Shown here: piece by piece, positions 25,210-35,751 of the stretch
Position numbering within the stretch: position 1 is the first letter of the stretch
Layout of the letters: each line of letters opens with the position of its first letter
Source of the DNA: Humulus lupulus
Lineage: Eukaryota; Streptophyta; Magnoliopsida; Rosales; Cannabaceae
Length of the DNA stretch: 64,000 nucleotides
Reading direction: 5' to 3'
Assembly: GCF_963169125.1 (NCBI RefSeq)
Contig: NC_084798.1
Span: 101,015,970 to 101,079,969, forward strand
Notes under the pieces: model-generated
Told to the model about the DNA's origin: nothing
Seen by the model: the letters and a program-made list of their open reading frames with translations, nothing else
Database searches by the model: none
Program-made: the position numbers and the translations under genes

Positions 25210-26899
25210 AAAATATTTCAATTTAAAAAATAAATATGTAACCAATTACAATTTATCTTTTTGAATTTTTCATTAATTAATTAAATAAATAAATAAAAGT
25301 GAAAATCCATTTCCTAATTTCTATAGCCAGGGACTGTGTGTCGTGCAACACCCTATAAAATAAGGGAATGTGATTTTTCCACAATTATTTAATTATTTAT
25401 CCAAACTACCTTATCAGATAAAATCCAACAACTTGATAATTAATTCAAATTTGAATATATTTTCTTCTTAACTAATTATCACATATAATTAATTATTTGA
25501 ATAAATATTAATCTTTTTAAATTCAAATCCAATTTGAACTTGTCAGATTATTATCTCCCACTCAAATAAAGATATTTAATTAATTATACTAACAAATTAA
25601 AACCAATTTTAATTAAATATTAATTTCAAAAATTTAATATTCATTTTATTATAATTTCAAAATTTTAATATTTATTTTATTATAATTTCGAAAATTATAA
25701 TAAATTAATTATTTATATAATTTCAAAAATTATACAATAATTAATTATTAATTAATTTTGATAATTACAACTAATTTGTAATTAATTAATTAACCACTAT
25801 TATCACATAATTGCATATTTGGCCCGAAGAACAAAATTCTTCTTAAATGTCATTTTACCATTTTATCCTTTATATCAAATCTTGTCTTAAATAGTGTTGA
25901 TAGAGCTGTTGTGGGGACCTATGGACCTATAAGTCCAAGCTCCAATAAATTTGTGATTATTAATTAAACTCTTTAATTAAATAATCTAAATTTATTAATC
26001 TCATGATTACTCCACTATAAATACGAGACTGCACTCTTGTAATTATAACAATAAAGCATCCATTGATATAATCATTACATACAAATTAACCCTCTAATAA
26101 TGGTTCATAATTAACCGAGAATAAAATTACTATTTTACCCTTTTAATTATATCTTGTTTCCTTAAGTACCATCGACTTTACTAGTGAAGGTTAATTCATA
26201 ACCAAATTATGAATTTGAGCTCAATAACATTTCAGTCCCAAAAGTCAACCCTTAAGAGAACCATTATTCAATTTCTTATGAGAAGGTGTAGATTCCTTAT
26301 CTGTATACTATGTCCCCAACCATTTACATTAATGAGTTCCCAAAACAAAAATTTTCTAGCCTGATCATTCTGACAAACCCTAACGAGTAAATTAAAGAAC
26401 TCATATAACATAAACAAGAGTTCATAGTAACTTCAGGATTAAGATCTATTTGTATATGACCATCAGTTGATATATTTAGTTAATACTTCGAAACGGTATT
26501 TAACTAAGTATTAATAAACATATCTGGTACAATTCTATATATTCTCTAATATATATATAAAGCACCTCCACTAAAGTGTCCTACTACACTAGTAATCCGG
26601 ATCTAGATCACATGTATCATAGTACTAGTGGACCGTACTTGCAATAATTAATCTAAAAATTCCATAACTTTATTTTACTACGAACTATTCAAGTTCATTT
26701 ATCTCAATCACAATGCTCCCGTACCAATACGTGGTTGAGATCACATATATGAACTTAGGAATTTTTCTGATATTTACTTAATATTATCACAGAATAATAT
26801 AGTCCATAAAATATATGCATATCAAATTCAATTTATTTATTTATTTATTTCTTAAAAACAATGTCTACTACATATGCTTTCAGGGAACAATTCCCAACA

Positions 26900-26914
26900 A
26901 TCTCCCACTTTCCC
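26900..26914 (-). other. Polypurine tract of the copia element
   Basis: The minus strand reads 'gggaaagtgggagat' directly before the 3' LTR. This purine run would prime plus-strand DNA synthesis. It touches the end of the pol frame. Confidence 0.85.
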
Positions 26915-28319
26915 TAGAGAAAAAGAGGCACCTCTCTCATTTCCATGTTTCTTACATGCTCCTTAAAAGATTTCATAGATAAAGTCTTTGTGAAAGGATC
27001 TGCAAGATTATGCTCTGAAGCTATCTTCATAACTACAACATCTCATCAGTGAACTATCTCTCTGATCAAGTGATACTTCCTCTCGATGTGCTTTCCCCTC
27101 TTGTGACTCCATGGTTCCTTTGAGTTAGCAACTGCCCCACTGTTGTCATAGTATAGGACTAGTAGATTATCCATATCTGGCACTATTTCCATATCGAAAT
27201 AGAACTTCTTGAGCCACACAGACTCTTTAGTTGCTTCACAAGTTGCTATATACTTGACTTCCATGGTGGAGTCTGCAATGCTGGTTTGTTTAATACTTCG
27301 CCAGACTACTGCTCCTCCTCCAAGAGTAAACACTGATCCAGAAGTCGATTTCCGACTATCTCTGTTTGATTGAAAATCACAATCAGTGTAACCAGTGGGG
27401 TTCAGGTCTCCACCTAAATATACAAGCATATAATCTCTAGTATTTCTAAGATACTTGAGAATATTCTTCACTGCAATCCAATGACTCAAACCAGGGTTGA
27501 ATTGATAACAGCTGACTATCCCTACTGCATAACAAATGTCAGGTCTTGTACATAGCATAGCGTACATAAGACTGCCTACCACTGAGGCATAGGGATACTA
27601 TCCCATATCTTCCTCTTCCTGAGGTGTTTTGGGACACTGCTCCTTGGAAAGGACTACTCCAGAACAAGTTGGCACATCACCCTTTTTGGAGTTTTGCATA
27701 TTAAAGCGTTCTAGCACCTTATCAATATAAGTTGCTTGAGACAGTGCCAAATTCTTGTTCTGTCTATCTCTAAGAATTTGAATGCCCATAACATACTTGG
27801 CTTCTCCCAAATCTTTCATTTGGAATTGTTCAGCTAACCAGTTCTTTACCTTTGATAATGATGTTACGTCATTGTCAATAAGTAATATATCATCAACGTA
27901 AAGAACAAGGAATACTACTACACCATCTTTGATTTGTTTATAGACACATGGTTCGTCAATGTTTTGTTGAAAACCAAACATTTTAATTGTGTCATCAAAT
28001 ATAAGATTCCAATATCTAGAAGCTTGTTTGAGTCCATAGATGGACCTAAGAAGCTTGCAAACTTTTTGCTCTTGACCTTTTACTTCGAACCCTTCTGGTT
28101 GAGATATGTAAATGGTTTCGTCAAGGTAGCCATTCAGAAAATCTGTTTTGACATCCATTTGCCAAATCTCATAATTCATGCACGCAGCAATGGATAAGAG
28201 TATACGAATGGATTTTAGAATGGAAACAGGAGAAAAAGTTTCTTCATAATCAACCCCTTCTTTCTGTGTGTAGCCTTTGGCTATAAGCCTTGCTTTGAAA
28301 GTCTCTACTTTCCCATCTA
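26914..28319 (-). pseudogene. Copia pol, second part: reverse transcriptase and RNase H
   Basis: Reads on from the Tat insertion site with VDGKVETFKARLIAKGYTQK, then MDVKTDFLNGYLDETIYISQ, the copia RT active site LYVDDILL (about 27895), GLKQASRYWN, and the RNase H part (SLMYAMLCTRPDICYAVG, STSGSVFTLGG, ADSTMEVKYIA). Stops lie at about 27598 (after EEEDMG) and 27046 (two adjacent TGA codons where R/G would be expected). After these the frame continues EHNLADPFTK to a natural end at 26914. Damage is light in this half: point stops rather than frameshifts. Confidence 0.92.
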
Positions 28320-28324
28320 CTCCT

Positions 28325-29142
28325 TGTTACATCCAGATTTCGAGACCAGAGATTATGACCTTGAAAACTGGACTCGTCAAGTGTGAGCTCGAAATGTATG
28401 AAACATTGTATGGTCCAGCTGTAAGATCTCCGAAGTAAAATAACGACCTCGAAGATGTGTAACCACGGGATGCTTTCTGAGTTCGAAATGACATGACATT
28501 GGGATACATCCGTTATCGATTGCCTTCAAATTAAACAGTCTGAGCTTGGGATGTGCAGGCTCGAGTATGATGGCTTCGATAGTGTCAATCTACTCCGAGC
28601 ATGTCCTGAAGTAGGATGGAAATCTCGTAGCAATACCATAAGTCTCAACAGCCACAGGGTCGATCGCTGATCTCGAAGACCCGATGAGTCATCTGGGATA
28701 GCCCGTTACTTATGAACATATTTATTGTTGTACAATCCCAACATTTAAGGGATATTATTTAGTCTGTTATTCGTTCCCGATTCTTATGGGACGTTTCCAT
28801 ATATGTAGGAGATATTGTATTTAATGTCATTATTTAAATTGATATACAGAATATCTTCCCGAAATATGTGGGAATGAACTCTGTAACCTCCCCTATAAAT
28901 ATAGGAGGAATGACCACTTGTAAAGGAGAGATTTCTTTTGGCTGAAGAATAAGCTCTGGGTAATTCATCTCTGAAGAATTTCCAGAAATCTTTAAGCCTT
29001 AATAATACAGACTCGTGGACTAGGTAGAGTTAACTGCTGAACCACGTAAAAACCCTCTTATCTTTCTTCATTATTCATTTGCTTCATAGTAAATGTTGTT
29101 TAATTGCTCTACGATTTAAGTTGACAAAAAATGGCGTCAACA
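28325..29142 (+). repeat. 5' LTR of the Tat element
   Basis: TGTTACATCCAG ... GGCGTCAACA, 818 bp. The TATA box is at 28894-28901. The first 100 bases carry several differences from the 3' copy. Confidence 0.95.
28894..28901 (+). promoter_or_regulatory. TATA box of the Tat 5' LTR
   Basis: The sequence is 'cccctataaatataggagg'. The matching site in the 3' LTR is at 56291-56298. It would drive the full-length RNA. Confidence 0.75.
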
Positions 29143-29145
29143 ATT

Positions 29146-29163
29146 TGGTGCATTCATTGAGAG
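29146..29163 (+). other. Primer-binding site of the Tat element
   Basis: 'tggtgcattcattgagag' starts three bases after the LTR. TGG fits the tRNA 3' CCA end. The tRNA species is not assigned. It differs at one base from the PBS of the gag-only element at 35700. Confidence 0.75.
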
Positions 29164-29219
29164 CATTAAGCAGTACGTACGTGAGTCTATTCAGTCGAAG
29201 AAGCCTCCCTGAGTCAACT

Positions 29220-31488
29220 ATGGCCGCGAATGATCCCAATATTCCTAAGGAGGAAATCTTAGAGGAAGTTGACTACCCCCGGCACCCTGGGAAGCAGCCG
29301 ATGATGAATTCGAATTCAGATGAGAGGAGTGGGTCCTCTGACTCTCGAGGACCACTAGCACCACCGGCCCCCAGGGATGACGAGGACATGTACTACAACC
29401 CTGAATGATATGTCCCTATTGTGGAGCTTGAAAACCGTCAGTTGCGAAAGCAGTTGGCAGAGGCCAAGAAATGTAACGAGGAGCTGACCAGATTGGCTAC
29501 TGAGGCATAGGCGGCTCAGCCCCCGCCTCCGCCTGAGGCCCAAGCTCCACCTCCGCGAGATGTTCATGTTCCACCACGTAGGCCTCGTGGGCGACCTTTA
29601 AAAAATGCTGCCACACGAAGAATGGAGCAACCTCCACCACCTGCAGAACAGCCCGCTCCCCCAAGGCCCCAGAGAAATACCCGGGCTGGAGCTCCTGCCA
29701 ACTCAACTGCTGAGGTACTGGCCGAGATTGGGAATAACCGAGCCCCCACGGAGGCTCGGACCCAAAATCCTGGTAACACGCAGAACGTTCCTGAACCAGC
29801 ACAGGCAAACTCGGGACCTTCTAGGCCCCGTAATGGATGGCAGCCACCATCACCCATAAGGCACCCACCATCGCCGATAAGGTATCCCTCACCAACTCGG
29901 AGAAACACGCAACCGACTCAAGATGATAGGGAAAGGCGTGCAGGGCGAAAACATGGGAATGGGGAGACCGCTAGGGAGCATAGAGGTACCCAACCCACGA
30001 GAAGCCAAATGTCTCGATCTTACACTATCGAGATGAGACAGCCAGAAAGGAACCCATCTCGAAACAACCGCGCGACGAGCCATATTAGTGAAGGCTCAAG
30101 AGATACTAGATCGGTCAGTATGTATGACCATGGACGCAGAAATACTGGGAATCGAAGGGATCACCCAAATTTACGGGAACATCTGAACCAGAATCGAGGC
30201 AATGATAACTCCTCAAACCCAGACTTGAGGGATCACCTCAATGGACGCAAGAATCCTATGCGGAGGCGCGAAGTTGGAATTGCGATCAATGATAACCAGT
30301 TTCAAGTCAGACCTCCCATGGATCAAGTCCAAGAAAGGATCGTACAACTGGAAAGAGCGTTCAGGCTCTCACAAAATGAACGAGGTCAGGATCGGGACGA
30401 AGAGTTCGATGAGGAACTCGAACCCTTCGCCCCCCATATCTTCAACACCTCGTTTCCTCAAGGATTCTGAATTCCTCATGTCCCACCATTTGATGGGAAT
30501 TCTGATCCCTGCAGTCACTTGAGTACGTTCAATACAATTATGAGAGTGAGTAATGTGAGCTACGAGCTCAGATGCTTGCTGTTTCCAGCCTCGCTCACAG
30601 GACCAGCAAAAAACTGGTTCGAAAAAATAAGAGGCATTCAATTGCTTCTTGGGATCAATTATCTAGAGATTTCAAGAAGCAATTCAGAGCCATGATTGGA
30701 ATAAGGCCCGAGGCATCTGCCTTGACCAATGTCCGGCAATAGCCAAATGAAATGTTGAAAAGTTACCTTACAAGGTTCAATTTGGAAGTCACTCGAGCTC
30801 GTGACGTAGACGACAGCGACCATTTAATGGCTGTCTGAGCTGGGGTAATGCCTGGAAGCCCTCTTTGGGAAGATATGTAGAGGAAACCCATGAGGTCCTT
30901 AACCGAGTTCAATCGACGAGCTCAGAGGTTTGTTAATGTAGAAGAGGCGAGGTCAGCGTTGAATATGGCCTCTCAGCCCGTAACTACAACAACAAACACA
31001 AACTCTGCCTCGACTTCGACAGACCCTACGACCTTGAAACCCCCTATGGATAACCCTTCTAAAAGAAAGAAGAATGAAGGGAATAATCCCGAAGCGAAAG
31101 GGGGAAAGAAGAAGAAAGGGGAAAGATATTTCTCCGTGTACAAAGTGTATACCGAGCTGAATGAGTCTCTGGAGAATATCTACCTGGCTAATGAGAACCA
31201 GGTCCCTTTCAGGCGTCCGGACCCCATGAGGAACCAGAAAGCAAAGAGATATTCTAGTAAATACTGCAGATTCCATAGAGATATCGGACATACAACCGAT
31301 GAATGCAGGCAACTAAAAGATGAGATTGAAGGCCTGATCTCGAGAGGATATTTCAGGCAATATGTAAGAAACCAAAATCCCAATCAGGCTTCTACTAGTC
31401 AGAGGGCAGCTGCACCACCGCCTAAAACAATAACTCTCGAGAAAGGGAAGATGAGAGACCCCATCCGATTGATGGAGAAGATGTTGTA
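29220..31488 (+). pseudogene. Tat gag (pseudogene)
   Basis: The frame opens at ATG 29220 (MAANDPNIPKEEILEEVDYP), is proline-rich in the middle (about 29520-29900), and is very basic and disordered from 29900 to 30300. Stops occur at 29406, 29508 and 30468. The gag domain follows: PPFDGNSDPCSHLSTFNTIM, AKNWFEKI. A frameshift lies near 30630, with further stops at about 30739, 30836 and 30878. The last clean block (30890-31489) contains the knuckle YCRFHRDIGHTTDEC followed by KDEIEGLISRGYF. The same knuckle and downstream pattern occur in the intact gag at 35752, so the two gags are related though far apart. Confidence 0.88.
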
Positions 31489-31545
31489 ACCATCTCGGGG
31501 GGACCTCATCTCGCAGGATCGGGCAGGAACGCCCAAAAATGATAC

Positions 31546-32603
31546 ATGAATGAGCTGAAAACTGGTGATGGGTCTCCTTACGAATCTGAACCCAGGACTC
31601 CGAAACACCAGAGGGCTGAATCTCAACCTATAACTTTTACTGAGGATGACGCATCTCATGTGCAGTTTCCTCATAATGACCCGCTGGTCATCACCCTTCC
31701 GCTCGCGAACAAGAGGGTTCACCGAGTCCTGGTTGATAATGGGAGCTTAGTGAATATCCTCTCTAAGGCCACCTTAGAAAAGATAGGACTCATGCTTCGT
31801 GACCTAAAGGCCTATGAAACGACATTATACGGTTTTTCAGGAGAAGGGATTGCCTGTATGGGATCTATTGAACTCCTTGTAACCTTGGGAGACTACCCGG
31901 TCTCAGAAACCAAGATGATGGAATTCATTGTAGTAGATATACCATCGGCCTACAACGTACTGCTCGGGAGACCCACCCTAGTAGGCCTGGGGGCAGTTTC
32001 GTTTGTAAGGCATTTGGCCATCAAGTTCCTGACTTCTAGTGGCATCGGGACACTGAAAGGAGACCAGCTCGCAGGAAGGGAATGCTATAGCATCTCCATT
32101 AGAGGAAAGAAACAGACAAGCGCACAGACACTTGTCATAATTCAGAATAAGGACGGAACAGTCTTCGAGGTAGACGAAGAAATTGATCCGAGAATAGAGG
32201 AAAGAGCTTAACTCGAGCCATTAGAAGAGCTCGAAGAGGTTAGGCTCGAAGAAGTATACCCCCCAAAAACAGTAAAGGTATGGAAAAACCTTCCAGAAGA
32301 AACAAAATAGCAATTAATTTGCTTTTTGAATAAGAACCAGGATGTTTTTGCATGGTCACATTTGGATATGGTAGGGATAAATCCGAATGTAGTAAGCCAC
32401 GCTCTAAATATTGACAAAAGCTTTCCCCCGAAGCAGCAAAAGCGAAGACTCCTGGATGACGACAGGAAGAAGGCCCTAAAAGAAGAGGTCGACAGGTTGA
32501 AGGCAAACCCATTCATTCGAGATGCCTTCTACCCCGATTAGGTCGCCAACCCGGTGTTGGTCCCGAAACCTAACGGGAAATGGCGGACCTGTATTGATTA
32601 CTC
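31546..32603 (+). pseudogene. Tat protease and N-terminal reverse transcriptase (first part)
   Basis: A clean frame of 221 codons (31546-32211) contains the protease signature LVDNGSLVNIL at about 31731, the D-N/T-G form usual in Tat elements. A stop at 32209 precedes the linker and RT start, QDVFAWSHLDMVGINPNVVS, with another stop at 32539 (YPD, then VANPVLVPKPNGKWRTCIDY). The frame is cut at 32603 by Tekay-III and resumes at 50400 with SDLNKACPKD. Compared with typical Tat pol, the domain order is intact. Confidence 0.9.
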
Positions 32604-33040
32604 TGTAGAGTCCAAGAACTTTACTTAGCTAATTGTTTAGTAGTATTATAGTATGTTTAGTGTTATCATTGTTACTTTGGATTTTTGGTTCAGACCGGGA
32701 GTTATTTGGACACTCATAGTAGTACTTATAGATTTTCTAAGTTTAACCTATAGTTTAAGAATATTAAGTATAACCTAAGGTTTGATTAATGTGTCTGATA
32801 TTAAGGAATATATTATTATATTATAAGGTTTAGACATCAACCAATAGGATTTTAAGCACATGTTTTGAATGGTAATTAAGGATTTAGTATTTTTGAGGAT
32901 TAAATTAAATAAGGGTAAAAGTTTGAATGTATAGGGTCAGTCAGCAGCTTTGAGCACGTTGAGGGCTTAGTCAAGGCTGTTTACTCCATTCAAACTCAGC
33001 TAAAAATGTGTAAATTCGTGTTTAAATATTCAGCGTATGC

Positions 33041-33166
33041 CGATATATCGCAGCTATAGGGGGCGATATGTCGCAGCACGTAGATACGGAAAACACGAAT
33101 CGATGCACGGTCGCCTCGGGAACAAAGGTCCAGGCGATATATCGCCTATAGGGGGCGATATATCGC
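33041..33166. repeat. Palindrome cluster GGCGATATATCGCC in U3 of Tekay-III
   Basis: Two exact 14-bp palindromes (33133-33146 and 33153-33166) and two variants (33041-33050 and 33063-33074), 185 to 310 bases before the TATA box. The same cluster is in the 3' LTR (about 48919-49044) and, weaker, in Tekay-I (7208-7342). The minus-strand frames seen at this place are a by-product of the repeats. Confidence 0.85.
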
Positions 33167-33349
33167 CTCCACCAGCATGAATTCAAATACATTTGAATTC
33201 TTTTCCCTTCAGCCATTCAAACTCCTTCAACAGTCCAGCATCTTCTGAACGAGTCTTCAGCCTCTGCTGAACGATTATTCAAATGATTTTCACCTAAAAA
33301 GCCATTATTTTTATTCAAGTAAAATCAAGATATTTTCATTCCCAAACTC

Positions 33350-33357
33350 TATAAATA
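33350..33357 (+). promoter_or_regulatory. TATA box of the Tekay-III 5' LTR
   Basis: The sequence is 'aactctataaataggacc'; the copy in the 3' LTR is at 49228-49235. It would drive the ORF0/gag-pol transcript, which would now have to cross the 8-kb insertion. Confidence 0.75.
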
Positions 33358-34792
33358 GGACCTAGTACCCAGCCATTATTCACCATTTGCTCTAAGTTCA
33401 GAGGCTGCTAGTGTTAAGTGAGTGAGAGAGTGTAAACACTTGGTTTGGGGAAAAACTATAAGCTTAAACATCATAAGCTTATCAAACACTTGGGAAGTAA
33501 GTGAGTGCTATAGTATTTCGGTGGATGTTAGATTGATCTTGCAATCTTTGAGGTAAACCCAAAACTCTAGTCCTTTCTGTATTCTATGTTATTTCTTTTC
33601 TCAAAACCTTCTACTCAGTCCCCTAACCTTATTCTTATTTTTGGTTAGGGAATCCAAGTTCTTAAGCACTTAAGTGGTGGTAAGCATATTTTCGTTTAAT
33701 GGTTTAGTCTTCCTATTCTCTTTCATTTCATCTCCTTTCTTTAGACTCACCCTTGTTCATTGTGGTTTTAGGAGTGTTCCAAAAGTCCTAACTCAGTCCA
33801 TTTTATCCCGGTAACTTTGGTAAGGAAAATAGGCTAGAATTAATATGTTATGTGCTTATGTTATCTATATGTTTATGTTATTAAAAGTGTTATGATATGT
33901 ATATGTGTATGTAGGCTTGGGCATATGACTCATATGACTAACAAGACCCCAAATGGGTTATGGGCATATGACCTACTTAGCTAGTAGGACCCCATTAACC
34001 CCATGGGCATATGCTTGTTTAGTCTATGGGACCCCAAGTAATAATGGCCATTATAATAAGTGTATGTTATATGTATTATGTTAAGTCTTTATGTTTTCTT
34101 ATGAAATTGTGTATATGACTATGTGTTAGGTTTTTCCTTGCTGGGCATTAGGCTCACTCCTTTCTGTTTATGTGCAGGAAAATAAGCTTAGAGGCGGTAA
34201 GATTCGTGATGCTTGGGAGGATGTGTATCGATGATGAATGGAGTCAAGGGGCCGAGCGTTATCGATTCGAGGATGTAGTCTCCTTTTATGTTTTTTATGG
34301 TTTTACATGTATTTTCCGCATTATTATGTAATGTCTTTTATTTTAAATCTTATTTTGTTTTAAAGACAATGGGATCCCAAAATCCTTTTTAGTATTCTGT
34401 TTCTTTGTAAATAACTCTTATTTTCAAGTTACTCAATAAATTATGGTATTTTCGTAAAATGTAAGTTTTTCGTAAAATCCTTTTTAGTATTCTGTTATAC
34501 CCAAAAATTGGAGAATGCATCCTAGGAGGCTAAGGAGAATGCATCTAGGAGAGTGCCTCCTAGGAGGGCTAAGAGGGTGGTCCTAGGAGACCCCAAGGAG
34601 GGTGTGGTCCTAGGAGACCCCAAGGGTGTGTAGGAGGTAAGCCTCCCAAGGTTTTCTAAGTGTTGGCTCGAACGTGCCCAAGGTAAATAGCTAAGGAGGA
34701 GGAGTCTCATGCAAGAGAATGGAGACTTAGACTTTCATAAGGAAAGTCTATACAATGTTCGATCGGACATGTTTGGGAGATGCTAAAGGAGG

Positions 34793-34948
34793 TTGCCTCA
34801 ATGTTGTCCAAGGTGGGGTTCCCTCAATGTTGTCCAAGGTGGGGTTCCCTCAATGTTGTCCAAGGTGAGGTTCCCTCAATGTTGTCCAAGGTGAGGTTGC
34901 CTCAATGTTGTCCAAGGTGAGGTTGCCTCAATGTCGTTCAAGGTGAGG
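34793..34948 (+). repeat. 26-bp tandem repeat, six copies (5' LTR)
   Basis: Six exact-length 26-bp units with the core 'cctcaatgttgtccaaggtg'. Units differ only at two or three positions (ttg/ttc start, ggg/agg end). The 3' LTR has seven copies at 41568-41749; the extra one is of the ttg...agg class. Confidence 0.97.
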
Positions 34949-34962
34949 TGCCAAGGAAGTTG

Positions 34963-34985
34963 CCTCGGACCACCTTGGTCCGAGG
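34963..34985. repeat. Perfect hairpin in the gag-only LTR
   Basis: Arms CCTCGGACCA and TGGTCCGAGG are exact inverse complements with a 3-base loop. The copy in the 3' LTR is at 41764-41786, and close relatives lie in the 3' noncoding region (for example about 40788-40808). Confidence 0.9.
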
Positions 34986-35336
34986 AGAAGCCAAGGAGAT
35001 TGGTTCAAGGAGGAACATGGCATGCTAGAGGAGAGTACATGTTCGAGGAGAACCATGCACGTTCAACCCACCCAAAGCATGTCCTACCACCATGCATATC
35101 CTACCACCATGCATGTTTAACCAGCACTTGCATGGGTAGTGAGTAGGAGGTGGACCAACTAGCTAGAGGAGACTAAGTCAGACACAACTTCAACAACATG
35201 CGCGGGAATCTCTCATTCTTCCCACAAATGGGGAATTTGTTACATTTTGAATTTTGAATGTTTATTTGTAATATAAATGTAATAAATATAATAAAATATC
35301 CCTATTATAAGGGGATATCAGTTGAGGATCCCATCT

Positions 35337-35345
35337 CTATAAATA
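35337..35345 (+). promoter_or_regulatory. TATA box of the gag-only LTR
   Basis: The sequence is 'catctctataaatagagagc'. The copy in the 3' LTR follows 'gatcccatct' near 42138. It lies about 360 bases before the LTR end, giving room for R and U5. Confidence 0.75.
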
Positions 35346-35699
35346 GAGAGCTGATGGGATGAGAAGGGGGCTGCTTCTGCTTATTCTTTCTAGAGAGATA
35401 AAATTGGGTCTGTCTATTCTAGAGAGAGAAAGTGCTGAAATTAGAGAGAATTCTTGTATTTTCACAATTTATACTGAAGAAACTCAGTTGGCATAGTCCA
35501 TCTGATCTTGAGTATAGATTTATAAATCACAACTCTAAGTGGATTAGGCTATTACCGACAATCGGGGCTGAACCACTATAAAAATCTCCTGTGTTCTTTA
35601 CTTTTCTTGTTGATACCGTCTGTTGTCGTTTTGATTTCTCTTGAAGGCTTGTCGTATTTGACGTTCTCACGTCGTTGGCTAAAAACGCGGTCAACATTT

Positions 35700-35717
35700 T
35701 GGTGCTTTCATTGAGAG
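35700..35717 (+). other. Primer-binding site of the gag-only element
   Basis: 'tggtgctttcattgagag' begins four bases after the LTR end. It is one base different from the Tat PBS at 29146, so both would use the same tRNA. Confidence 0.8.
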
Positions 35718-35751
35718 CCTGAAGAGAAGAACAGACGGTCCCTGAAGCAAG

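Larger units (their letters stand above)
23977..26899 (-). repeat. 3' LTR of the copia element
   Basis: On the plus strand it reads TGTTAGGAACAAG ... AATTCCCAACA; on the minus strand it starts TGTTGGGAATTG. It aligns with 61050-62953 over the shared part, with many small differences, and is extended by a 755-bp solo LTR insertion. It is AT-rich, with no coding frame. A TATA-like ctatatacg lies on the minus strand at 24441-24449, directly beside the solo LTR. Confidence 0.93.
32604..34492 (+). repeat. 5' LTR of Tekay-III, left portion plus flanking duplication
   Basis: Starts TGTAGAGTCCAAG. The region 32604-34361 is unique LTR sequence. The region 34362-34470 (109 bp) is repeated at 42498-42606 on the other side of the gag-only element. 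The region 34471-34492 is a further 22-bp scrap, 'aaaatcctttttagtattc' preceded by 'cgt', copied from a nearby part of the LTR. The TATA box is at 33350-33357, cgatatatcgc palindromes at 33041-33166, and direct repeats of about 40 bp at 33909-34030. Confidence 0.93.
34493..35696 (+). repeat. 5' LTR of the gag-only element (1204 bp)
   Basis: TGTTATACCC ... GCGGTCAACA. It carries six copies of a 26-bp repeat (34793-34948), a 10-bp-stem hairpin at 34963-34985, and a TATA box at 35337-35345 followed by a pyrimidine/purine leader. Confidence 0.96.

Noticed and set aside
29564..29908. Opposite-strand frames over Tat gag
   Set aside because: Shadow of the proline/arginine-rich gag composition; the gag frame is the supported one.
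33022..33216. Minus-strand 64-codon frame, repeated at 48900-49094
   Set aside because: Made by the cgatatatcgc palindrome cluster within U3; identical in both LTRs because the LTRs are.
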